From NCBI GenBank assembly GCA_934675695.1, contig CAKURN010000109.1:1-5577 (forward strand): 5,577 nt of DNA, written 5' to 3'. The notes beneath the pieces were generated by a model. The model ran no database searches. It was given only the letters and a program-made list of their open reading frames with translations, and was not told where the DNA came from. Of this stretch, positions 1 through 5,557 are shown one piece after another (position 1 is the first letter of the stretch; every line of letters begins with the position of its first letter). Origin of the DNA: an uncultured Candidatus Melainabacteria bacterium (GTDB taxonomy: Bacteria; Cyanobacteriota; Vampirovibrionia; Gastranaerophilales; Gastranaerophilaceae). A program made the translations under genes and the position numbers.

Positions 1-909
1 GCTTTAGATGCGATATGTATAAGTTTTTCAAAGGGCTATAGCTATAACGAAAAAACAGAAAGAGATGAAATTAAGAATTTAGGTATAAGAGATGATGAAT
101 TTAGGGATTTAGTTAAAAATAGTATCGATAATTTATTACCTTATCCGTATACCAATGATAAGCCATTTAAGGGAAATACAACGCCTCTTGAAACTATTTA
201 TGGTTTTAGAAAAATTGGCAATGAAACATGTATAACGCAAAGAGTTGAAATTGTTTCAATTAAGCAAGAAGAAAAGAAAATTAAAAATATAATTGACGAA
301 GCTATTAAAAATGATTTGTTAGCAAAATTAGAAAACAAAATGTCATCTAAAGATTGGAACAATATGCTATTGAATTACTTCCATCCTACAAAAAGGACAA
401 AAGTTAACAAAGTGTTACTTGTTGTATCAAAAGGGGAAGTTTCTTTTGATAAAAATGGCAAAGCTAGAATTGGAGAATATGTCGATTTTGGAACAAAAGG
501 TGTTAAAGGTCAATTTAAACATTCAAAAGGACACAAAGGGCAAATTCTCTACTATGATGACAAAGATAAAATAAAAGTTATGCCAATATTTGCAAACCAA
601 AAACTAGATGAAGTTAAGGAAAAATTGAAACAGATGAATTGCAAATTGTATAAAAAAGGTATGATGTTTTATTCTGGTTGTTTGGTTGAAATCGATAAAA
701 ATTTTGAAGGAACAGCTTGTTATACAGTTACAGATGAAAATGGAAAAGAAAAACAAGTTTCCAATAGAGAGACTTTAGTAGCTGGTGTTTATAAATTAAG
801 AACAATAAAAGAAAATGGGACAGTAAAAATAGAATCCCCTACTGGTATTGAAATTATAGCCAACGTCAAAAATCTTACAAATGCTAATTTCAAAAAATTG
901 ACAAAATAA
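1..909 (+). CDS. cas9: Cas9 endonuclease, C-terminal part (5' truncated by window)
   Basis: RNA-guided DNA endonuclease that cuts targets matched by crRNA:tracrRNA. The frame is open from base 1 and gives 302 residues. It opens with ALDAICISF, the second half of the RuvC-III HHAxDA motif. The Asp at visible residue 3 should be a RuvC metal ligand; the preceding His pair lies outside the window. Residues about 40-85 (LLPYPY, TPLETIYGFRK, CITQRVEI) resemble the segment after RuvC-III and the start of the wedge domain. Residues about 150-302 are Lys-rich and beta-rich (GQILYYD, MPIFANQK, KGMMFYSGCLVEID) and fit the wedge/PAM-interacting region. The gene ends 22 bp before cas1, so they are probably co-transcribed. 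HNH, the recognition lobe and the true start are not in the window. Subtype II-C is inferred from the cas9-cas1-cas2 order and the array type, not from Cas9 length. Confidence 0.95.
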   Translation, partial: ALDAICISFSKGYSYNEKTERDEIKNLGIRDDEFRDLVKNSIDNLLPYPYTNDKPFKGNTTPLETIYGFRKIGNETCITQRVEIVSIKQEEKKIKNIIDEAIKNDLLAKLENKMSSKDWNNMLLNYFHPTKRTKVNKVLLVVSKGEVSFDKNGKARIGEYVDFGTKGVKGQFKHSKGHKGQILYYDDKDKIKVMPIFANQKLDEVKEKLKQMNCKLYKKGMMFYSGCLVEIDKNFEGTACYTVTDENGKEKQVSNRETLVAGVYKLRTIKENGTVKIESPTGIEIIANVKNLTNANFKKLTK

Positions 910-922
910 AAATTAACATTAC

Positions 923-947
923 AAATATGATATGAGTTATCATATTT
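923..947 (+). promoter_or_regulatory. Perfect 10-bp stem-loop spanning the cas1 start codon
   Basis: AAATATGATA (923-932) and TATCATATTT (938-947) are exact reverse complements around the 5-nt loop TGAGT. The A of the cas1 ATG closes the stem and its T and G are in the loop. No Shine-Dalgarno sequence is visible upstream of this ATG. In mRNA the hairpin could limit free initiation and make cas1 translation depend on ribosomes leaving cas9, 22 nt upstream. The stem has only one G:C pair, so it is weak and the regulatory role is inferred. Confidence 0.45.
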
Positions 948-1879
948 TGCATATAACTACTCCAAATGTAAAACTTTATTCTGATAAAGGATTCTTTTGC
1001 TGTAAATTTAATGATGAATCCGAAAAAAGACTAGCAATGGAGGATATTCGAGCCATTATAATTGCTACTCATCAAGTGTCTTTTACTAATACTTGTATTG
1101 CCAAATTATTGGAAAAGAATATTGTTATATTGCATTGTAATAATTCTTACAAACCAGTAGGCTGGACCATTGGTTTAGATAGAGTAGTTAGAACAAAAGC
1201 TTTCTATAACCAAGTATTGCAAAACAATGAATTTAAAAATAACTTATGGAGGTCAATATTAAAGGCAAAAGTATTAAACCAGGCTGATAATTTAAAATTA
1301 ATTGGCCAGAATAATGAAAATATTGTTAAATTAATAAATAAACCTTTGCTAAATGAAGCAAATATAGCAAAACAGTATTGGAAGCTGTATTTTAAAGCAT
1401 TAGAAATAGAACAAAAGCGAGAACACAAAAATGCTGAAAATTTTGAAAATATTTGCCTAAATTATGGTTATGCAGTTTTCCAAAGCTTACTATATCGCTC
1501 AATATTAATACATGGGCTTTTGCCAAATCTAGGTATTCATCATAAAGAAAAATACAATAGTACACCATTGGTTTATGATTTAATGGAACCTTTTAGAGCT
1601 TTTGTCGATTTTTATTTGTATAAATTTAAAATAGATAAAATGGATAGTTTTAAAAATAAAGATTTAAAAGTTTGGAATACATATTTTGCTTTTTGTATAA
1701 AAAATTATAGATTAAAAATAAAAAACTATAGCTACAAAATTATTGACTATATTGATATTTATATAGAAAATATCGCTGATTCGTATATTAAATTTGATAC
1801 TAAAGGAATTATTTTACCCGACATAAAAGAACAATATTTACACACCGATAAACACAGGAATAGAGAATATGAGGAGTAA
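932..1879 (+). CDS. cas1: CRISPR-associated endonuclease Cas1 (type II)
   Basis: The integrase of spacer acquisition, which works with Cas2 to insert protospacers at the array. The protein has 315 residues, slightly long for type II Cas1 (usually about 290-305). An N-terminal beta-rich domain (about 1-85) leads into the helical catalytic domain. Metal ligands are visible: Glu142 in NEANIAKQYW, the His203/His204 pair in NLGIHHKEKYN, and Asp216/Glu219 in YDLMEPFRAFVD, a signature of type II Cas1. The start at 932 is chosen because the N-terminus (MSYHILHITTPNVKLY) matches the family start; an upstream ATG at 927 is out of frame and stops at once. The 3' end overlaps cas2 by 11 bp, showing an operon with translational coupling. 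It appears intact and active. Confidence 0.96.
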   Translation: MSYHILHITTPNVKLYSDKGFFCCKFNDESEKRLAMEDIRAIIIATHQVSFTNTCIAKLLEKNIVILHCNNSYKPVGWTIGLDRVVRTKAFYNQVLQNNEFKNNLWRSILKAKVLNQADNLKLIGQNNENIVKLINKPLLNEANIAKQYWKLYFKALEIEQKREHKNAENFENICLNYGYAVFQSLLYRSILIHGLLPNLGIHHKEKYNSTPLVYDLMEPFRAFVDFYLYKFKIDKMDSFKNKDLKVWNTYFAFCIKNYRLKIKNYSYKIIDYIDIYIENIADSYIKFDTKGIILPDIKEQYLHTDKHRNREYEE

Positions 1880-2216
1880 ATATAGAATGGGTTGGCTTTT
1901 TGTATGTTTTGATTTGCCCGTTGCAGAAAAAGAAGAAATGAGACAGGCTAATGCATTTAGAAAATCTTTGTTAAATTTGGGATATTTTATGTTGCAAAAT
2001 TCTATATATGTTCGCTCTTGCGTTACTTATGAAAAAACAGAACAGCATATAAAAAATATCAAACTAATTGCTCCAACAACGGGAAATATAAATATTTTTT
2101 ATTTAACTGACAGACAATGGAGTTTGTCTGTTTGTATTGAAAAAACAGATTACAAAAAATCTAAATATAAAAAGAAAATTGGTGAAAATGACGCAAAACA
2201 AATGACATTTTGGTGA
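1869..2216 (+). CDS. cas2: CRISPR-associated protein Cas2 (type II-C-like)
   Basis: Small ferredoxin-fold protein that forms the central dimer of the Cas1-Cas2 integration complex. The protein has 115 residues. The first beta strand carries GWLFVCFDLPV with the conserved Asp15 of the FDLP motif. FRKSLLNLGYFMLQNSIYVRSC is the typical following helix and strand, and the tail ends QMTFW, like the hydrophobic C-termini of II-C Cas2. The start at 1869 overlaps cas1 and has AGGAA 8 nt upstream (1856-1860). An alternative ATG at 1887 has GAGGAG at 1871-1876 with 10-nt spacing. The longer form is preferred because type II relatives usually carry several residues before this strand. The stop codon lies in the loop of the stem at 2201-2236. 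Confidence 0.95.
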   Translation: MRSKYRMGWLFVCFDLPVAEKEEMRQANAFRKSLLNLGYFMLQNSIYVRSCVTYEKTEQHIKNIKLIAPTTGNINIFYLTDRQWSLSVCIEKTDYKKSKYKKKIGENDAKQMTFW

Positions 2217-2236
2217 TTTTTTGATAAAATGTCATT
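2201..2236 (-). terminator. Stem-loop between convergent cas2 and tracrRNA; likely tracrRNA terminator
   Basis: AATGACATTTT (2201-2211) and AAAATGTCATT (2226-2236) are perfect 11-bp complements with a 14-nt loop. Read on the minus strand, the stem is followed by TTTGTTTTG, an acceptable U-rich tail, so it can end the tracrRNA. On the plus strand the nearest T-run (2249-2254) begins 12 nt after the stem, so termination of the cas operon here would be weaker. The cas2 TGA (2214-2216) is in the loop, so the last cas2 codons share sequence with the terminator. Confidence 0.6.
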
Positions 2237-2373
2237 ATGAATATTCAATTTTTTGGAGTTTTGGAGAATGAAATCTTTTCGTACTGTCATTACGACTGTA
2301 ATAAATACTTTGATAGAGGAAACGATTATTCTCTGTTCAATTCTGACTGGACTCTTAACTTAAAATATCTTAC
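2201..2373 (-). ncRNA. tracrRNA
   Basis: Trans-activating RNA that pairs with crRNA and is bound by Cas9. The minus-strand segment 2373-2351 is complementary to repeat positions 11-33 (crRNA orientation) with one mismatch (G2369) and two G-U pairs. Then CCA (2350-2348) forms a bulge against UU of the repeat. GUCAGAAU (2347-2340) pairs with the first 8 repeat bases GUUUUGAU, three of these pairs being G-U. This lower stem/bulge/upper stem layout is the hallmark of type II guides. Downstream hairpins are AGAGAA/UUcCUCU (2334-2315), AUUAC-AGUC-GUAAU (2302-2289) and a weak GAAA/UUUC near 2280-2270. The 3' end is placed at the 2201-2236 stem, giving about 170-180 nt. The 5' end near 2373 is inferred from the promoter. 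A 60-codon plus-strand ORF over it is not considered real. Confidence 0.85.
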
Positions 2374-2379
2374 TTTTTC

Positions 2380-2408
2380 ATTATATACTAATTATTTAAC
2401 TTTGTATA
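2380..2408 (-). promoter_or_regulatory. tracrRNA promoter
   Basis: On the minus strand a consensus TATAAT lies at 2385-2380. TATACA, matching 4 of 6 bases of TTGACA, lies at 2408-2403, giving an optimal 17-nt spacer. Transcription would begin about 7 nt beyond the -10, at 2373, exactly where anti-repeat complementarity begins. That agreement, reached from two separate lines of evidence, supports both calls. Confidence 0.7.
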
Positions 2409-2412
2409 TCCT

Positions 2413-3283
2413 ATTATAACATATTTTAAATTAAGAGTAAATCAAAACAATTCCATAAGCTAAATTGCCCCAATATTATTATAACATATTTTAAATTAAG
2501 AGTAAATCAAAACGTAGATTGGTAAATACATTGGAGTAAATCTATTATAACATATTTTAAATTAAGAGTAAATCAAAACAATGGTACGAATTGAAAATTG
2601 AGCAAATGTATTATAACATATTTTAAATTAAGAGTAAATCAAAACAATGGTACGAATTGAAAATTGAGCAAATGTATTATAACATATTTTAAATTAAGAG
2701 TAAATCAAAACTATCTTATCTATATTACAGCCCTATTCTTATTATAACATATTTTAAATTAAGAGTAAATCAAAACAAATGGGAAAGATACAATAACAAT
2801 AAACAAATTATAACATATTTTAAATTAAGAGTAAATCAAAACATACAGAATATATGTAATCATTATAACATATTTTAAATTAAGAGTAAATCAAAACACA
2901 ACAGCTTTATTTACAATGCAATTATATTATAACATATTTTAAATTAAGAGTAAATCAAAACATAACTATGGTTATGACAATCAAGGAAACGATTATAACA
3001 TATTTTAAATTAAGAGTAAATCAAAACCTAAGTTGCCTATTAAACTCGGCAAAAAGATTATAACATATTTTAAATTAAGAGTAAATCAAAACATTGCACC
3101 TAGTGGATTAACTCCGCCGTTAATTATAACATATTTTAAATTAAGAGTAAATCAAAACCAGACTCTCTACGTAATCACGTGCTAGATAATTATAACATAT
3201 TTTAAATTAAGAGTAAATCAAAACGTAATCGATATTGGGACGGTATTGTTTAGCATTATAACATATTTTAAATTAAGAGTAAA
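2413..3283 (-). CRISPR. Type II-C-like CRISPR array, 13 full repeats plus 1 truncated, 13 spacers
   Basis: The 36-bp repeat reads ATTATAACATATTTTAA...AAATCAAAAC on the plus strand, with only 5 of 36 bases G or C. Repeats start at 2413, 2478, 2544, 2610, 2676, 2741, 2807, 2862, 2926, 2992, 3057, 3123, 3189 and 3255. The first 13 look identical; the last keeps 29 bp (3255-3283). Spacer lengths in order are 29, 30, 30, 30, 29, 30, 19, 28, 30, 29, 30, 30 and 30. Spacers 3 (2580-2609) and 4 (2646-2675) are identical. The minus strand is given as the crRNA strand because there the repeat begins GTTTTGA, as type II crRNA repeats do, pairs with the tracrRNA, and ends in a promoter -10. Each repeat can therefore start transcription within the next spacer. 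Spacer targets cannot be told from the sequence. Confidence 0.98.
3255..3283 (-). promoter_or_regulatory. Terminal repeat reduced to its promoter elements
   Basis: This outermost repeat matches repeat positions 8-36 (crRNA orientation) without error and lacks the first 7 bases (GTTTTGA). It keeps the -35-like TTTACT (3283-3278), a 17-nt spacer and the extended -10 TGTTATAAT (3263-3255). Transcription would start about 7 nt into spacer 13. It has no spacer upstream on its strand, so the lost bases, which form the crRNA lower stem, are not needed. It may equally be read as the degenerate trailer end of the array. Confidence 0.6.
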
Positions 3284-3509
3284 AGTCACAAGTTGTTCCG
3301 TTTAGATAAAAATGCATAATTAATCTCTAAAATAGAATTCGTTACTACAATACTTAAGTGTATTTAAACTTGCTTTAATCTTTTTTGATATAAGTTTGGA
3401 TTGTATCTGGAAATGATTTTCCCTTTGTTTTGAAGACATACTCTTGTTTTGGTAATAAGAATAACTAACTCCACTTTCGACAATTCCCCTCAAAATATCG
3501 AAACAAAAC

Positions 3510-3550
3510 ACTTGCTTTTAGAGAGAAAATATGAGATACTTCTCTCAAGT
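3510..3550. other. Imperfect stem-loop
   Basis: GAGAGAA (3521-3527) and TTCTCTC (3540-3546) pair over 7 bp with a 12-nt loop. Outer ACTT (3510-3513) and AAGT (3547-3550) extend the stem across a one-sided internal loop. On the minus strand it is followed by GTTTTGTTT, so it could be a weak terminator for the PHP transcript upstream of the array. No other role is evident. Confidence 0.3.
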
Positions 3551-3567
3551 GAAAACATTTCAATTTA

Positions 3568-3599
3568 GCGATTTTATTTTATTTATTAGATAAAGTCGC
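3568..3599 (+). terminator. Intrinsic terminator-like hairpin on the plus strand
   Basis: GCGATTTTAT (3568-3577) pairs with ATAAAGTCGC (3590-3599) over 10 bp, including one G-T, with a 12-nt loop. It is followed by CTTTTGTTTTA, the layout of a rho-independent terminator for plus-strand transcription. No plus-strand gene lies between cas2 and here, so it may guard against transcription through the array or into the minus-strand PHP gene. On the minus strand no U-tract follows the stem. Confidence 0.45.
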
Positions 3600-3721
3600 C
3601 TTTTGTTTTATATGGGTGTAATCTTCCCATCTTTTAACAAGTTTTATCAACTTTTGCTTGTTTATTTTAAAAATTGAAGCAAATATAGATATGCTTTTCA
3701 CAGTGTTTTAAGTTCTCTATA

Positions 3722-4819
3722 TTATTTATGTTTCACATTTTGACCATTATAAAATATATATTCACCATGGGTGTCAATTCCGCCGGCTTTGTATAAACCA
3801 TAATCGTCACAAGCTTTTACAATGGTATCATACAATTGGGAATCTGTAGCCAAATTTCCATAATAGCTTGAATAATATGCTTCTGAATATAGCCCTCTAT
3901 CTCCAGCAATATCCTTAAAATGCTTTATTAATTCTCTAGTAGTATCGTAAGGATTTTTATCGTCCTTAATTCTATGTGTAATATCTGGATAAGCCGGGTG
4001 AGCTAACGCAAAATAGCATTGTTGTTGATTGCTTAAATTGTCGTATGCTTCTTGTAGAGAAATTGTTTTAACCCTCATTGGAGTGCCACTATCTTTTTGC
4101 AAATCTGCAAGAAAATCGTTAAGCGTAATATCGAACGGGTTTACGCACAAGGTAAGCAAATGGTATTTTTCCGGTTTCTTAAACTTGTAACCATTTAATT
4201 CCGACTCTTTTGTAGAAATTTCAGCACCCAAGACAACCCTGATGTTTTTATATTTTTCAGGATCGCTTGCTATGATTTTAACAGCTTCTTTGCAACCATC
4301 AACCGTATTGTGGTCTGTAATGCCAATAACAAAAGGGCAATGACTAACTTTTTCGTATTCATCACCATATTCAGCGGCTTGATTCAAAATTTCTTCTACG
4401 GTTAGTTTGCCATCAGAGTTAGTTGAATGTGTATGCAAACTAGCACCAAATACCTTCATTTTAACATTTTCCAGTTTGTTGCTGTCTGGAATGCCTTCTT
4501 TATCCTTGGGTCTTTCGCCGGTCACATAAAAAGTTCTATTGTTGGTTTTTTTGGCTATTATATCTTTGAATTCTTTTGGTCCAATAACAGATTGCAGTTT
4601 TGCAGGTGTAATTCCGGCAATTTTCATATCTTTACAGATATTTTTTATATATGCTAAATCCTCTGTTGGTTTAGACACCTGAATTATATGAGATACATTA
4701 TTGCTTTTTTTAACAAACACGTCGCCTTTGGCTTCTCGATTTCTGCAAATTTTATTAGATTGTATTTTGTTGTTTTTGCACAAATTAGTTTTTAAGTTTT
4801 TTGGGTAAAAATTTATCAT
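3722..4819 (-). CDS. PHP-domain metal-dependent phosphoesterase-like protein
   Basis: Predicted cytoplasmic metal-dependent hydrolase of the PHP (polymerase and histidinol phosphatase) superfamily; the substrate is unknown. The protein has 365 residues. Residues 1-120 are a basic, Lys/Asn-rich extension of unknown role. The PHP domain starts at about 123 and shows all usual ligands: HTH (His129, His131) with Asp136, Asp169-His170 in GITDHNTVDG, Glu200 in LGAEIST, His220 in KYHLLTL, His274 in ALAHPAYP, Glu313 in SEAYYSSYYG, and Asp349/His351 in GGIDTHGE. The intact set argues for catalysis. No signal peptide or membrane segment is seen. It lies 75 bp downstream of the kinase-like gene on the same strand, so an operon is likely. 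The start is supported by GAGGTG at 4833-4828. No link with CRISPR function is evident beyond proximity. Confidence 0.85.
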   Translation of the reverse strand: MINFYPKNLKTNLCKNNKIQSNKICRNREAKGDVFVKKSNNVSHIIQVSKPTEDLAYIKNICKDMKIAGITPAKLQSVIGPKEFKDIIAKKTNNRTFYVTGERPKDKEGIPDSNKLENVKMKVFGASLHTHSTNSDGKLTVEEILNQAAEYGDEYEKVSHCPFVIGITDHNTVDGCKEAVKIIASDPEKYKNIRVVLGAEISTKESELNGYKFKKPEKYHLLTLCVNPFDITLNDFLADLQKDSGTPMRVKTISLQEAYDNLSNQQQCYFALAHPAYPDITHRIKDDKNPYDTTRELIKHFKDIAGDRGLYSEAYYSSYYGNLATDSQLYDTIVKACDDYGLYKAGGIDTHGEYIFYNGQNVKHK

Positions 4820-4827
4820 GAGTCACA

Positions 4828-4833
4828 CACCTC
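4828..4833 (-). promoter_or_regulatory. Ribosome binding site of the PHP gene
   Basis: The minus strand reads GAGGTG, 8 nt before the ATG at 4819. This is a good Shine-Dalgarno match and fixes that start. It is clearly stronger than anything upstream of cas1. Confidence 0.7.
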
Positions 4834-4894
4834 GCATAAACAAAGTATCCAAAAAATAAAAATTTACCAAAAAGAGTGCTTAAATTTACAAAAA

Positions 4895-5548
4895 TTAATA
4901 TATTAACCCGCACATATCATTTATTCTTTTTTTATAGGCTGATTTTGCTTTGTCGTTTGAAAAGCCTGCAAATTGAGACCAATCTGATATAATAATTCTT
5001 CCGGTTTTTGGCACAATATACCAGTTTTCCATATTGTCTATTCCAATATTTGTAAAGCCTTTTTCAACCATACTTGTAATTTCATTTACAAATTTTCTTT
5101 TTGCTTCTAAGGTTACAATGGAACTGTTTTTGCTATAAGGCAATGGCATTTCATCTTCTGTATCAGGTATTCTTGTAACAAGTACGCAGTCTTTTTTGTC
5201 ATTGCACTCATAACAATGAATAAATTCAGGCATGCATGACAAAGACAACGATTTATTGTCCATCAAGCCGTATATATGTGGTCCTAAGGCAAATTTTTTG
5301 CCTAAATTAATATAATAGTCATTGTATTTGTATTCAGTATTTGAAATTTTTTTTAGTTTGCTGTTTTCTTTTGTAGTATCGTCTAAAAATCGCCATATTT
5401 CTTTTAAGTCTTTACAATTTTGTATTGAGCTAATGCATTTATCTACAAATGGGTCTATTGTTTCATTAGATAAGTCTTTCATTTCTGTTTCCTTTTTAAT
5501 ACCAGTAGTATTAATTTTATTAAAATTTCTTGAGATTTTATTATCCAT
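4895..5548 (-). CDS. Uncharacterised kinase-like protein
   Basis: The protein has 217 residues from the ATG at 5548. I do not recognise a named family. The C-terminal part resembles the catalytic half of protein-kinase-like or phosphotransferase folds. NIGIDNMENWYIV offers Asp171 and Asn175 in the spacing of a catalytic loop (DxxxN), followed by GRIIISDW with Asp189 in the place of the DFG/DW metal ligand. VLVTRIP at about 122-128 could be the hinge strand. No glycine-rich loop or clear Lys-Glu pair is visible, so it may be a divergent kinase or a pseudokinase. The first 30 residues are polar and low in complexity. The start is chosen for AAGGA at 5557-5553. A TTG at 5569 in the same frame has no such site, but the frame stays open to the window edge, so a longer protein cannot be excluded. 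It is followed after 75 bp by the PHP gene. Confidence 0.6.
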   Translation of the reverse strand: MDNKISRNFNKINTTGIKKETEMKDLSNETIDPFVDKCISSIQNCKDLKEIWRFLDDTTKENSKLKKISNTEYKYNDYYINLGKKFALGPHIYGLMDNKSLSLSCMPEFIHCYECNDKKDCVLVTRIPDTEDEMPLPYSKNSSIVTLEAKRKFVNEITSMVEKGFTNIGIDNMENWYIVPKTGRIIISDWSQFAGFSNDKAKSAYKKRINDMCGLIY

Positions 5549-5552
5549 ATTG

Positions 5553-5557
5553 TCCTT
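5553..5557 (-). promoter_or_regulatory. Ribosome binding site deciding the kinase-like gene start
   Basis: AAGGA on the minus strand lies 4 nt before ATG 5548. The spacing is a little short, but it favours this ATG over the upstream TTG at 5569, which has none. Confidence 0.5.

Larger units (their letters stand above)
3284..3721. other. Intergenic region without a convincing gene
   Basis: This 438-bp stretch between the array and the PHP gene holds no recognised gene. A minus-strand frame at 3320-3511 (63 codons, GTG start) and another at 3579-3701 (40 codons, GTG start, ending WEDYTHIKQKATLSNK) have no good ribosome binding site and no recognised motif. The second has a somewhat protein-like composition and could be a small gene or gene remnant. 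I see no second anti-repeat, no tRNA and no insertion-sequence ends. The stretch lies upstream of the array in crRNA direction, but a leader function is not evident because each repeat carries its own promoter. Confidence 0.5.

Noticed and set aside
1204..1428. Minus-strand ORF inside cas1
   Set aside because: It is the antisense shadow of a clearly conserved cas1 coding sequence.
2238..2254. TGAATATTCA palindrome followed by a T-run as a cas operon terminator
   Set aside because: At most 3 stable base pairs with a 4-base loop; too weak to call on its own.
2251..2266. Tandem TTTTGGAG repeat
   Set aside because: Only two 8-base copies within the tracrRNA tail; no function can be argued from the sequence.
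2315..2330. 13-base match between the tracrRNA region and the spacer 9/repeat 10 junction (AGGAAACGATTAT)
   Set aside because: Only 8 of the bases come from the spacer and the rest is repeat sequence. It is too short for self-targeting and is taken as chance in AT-rich DNA.
2237..2419. 60-codon plus-strand ORF
   Set aside because: It covers the tracrRNA and its promoter, runs into repeat 1, lacks a ribosome binding site and has no recognised motif.
3320..3511. 63-codon minus-strand ORF with GTG start
   Set aside because: No ribosome binding site or family resemblance. It is retained only as a mention in the intergenic entry.
4427..4657. Plus-strand ORF opposite the PHP gene
   Set aside because: It is an antisense shadow; the minus-strand frame holds the PHP metal motifs.
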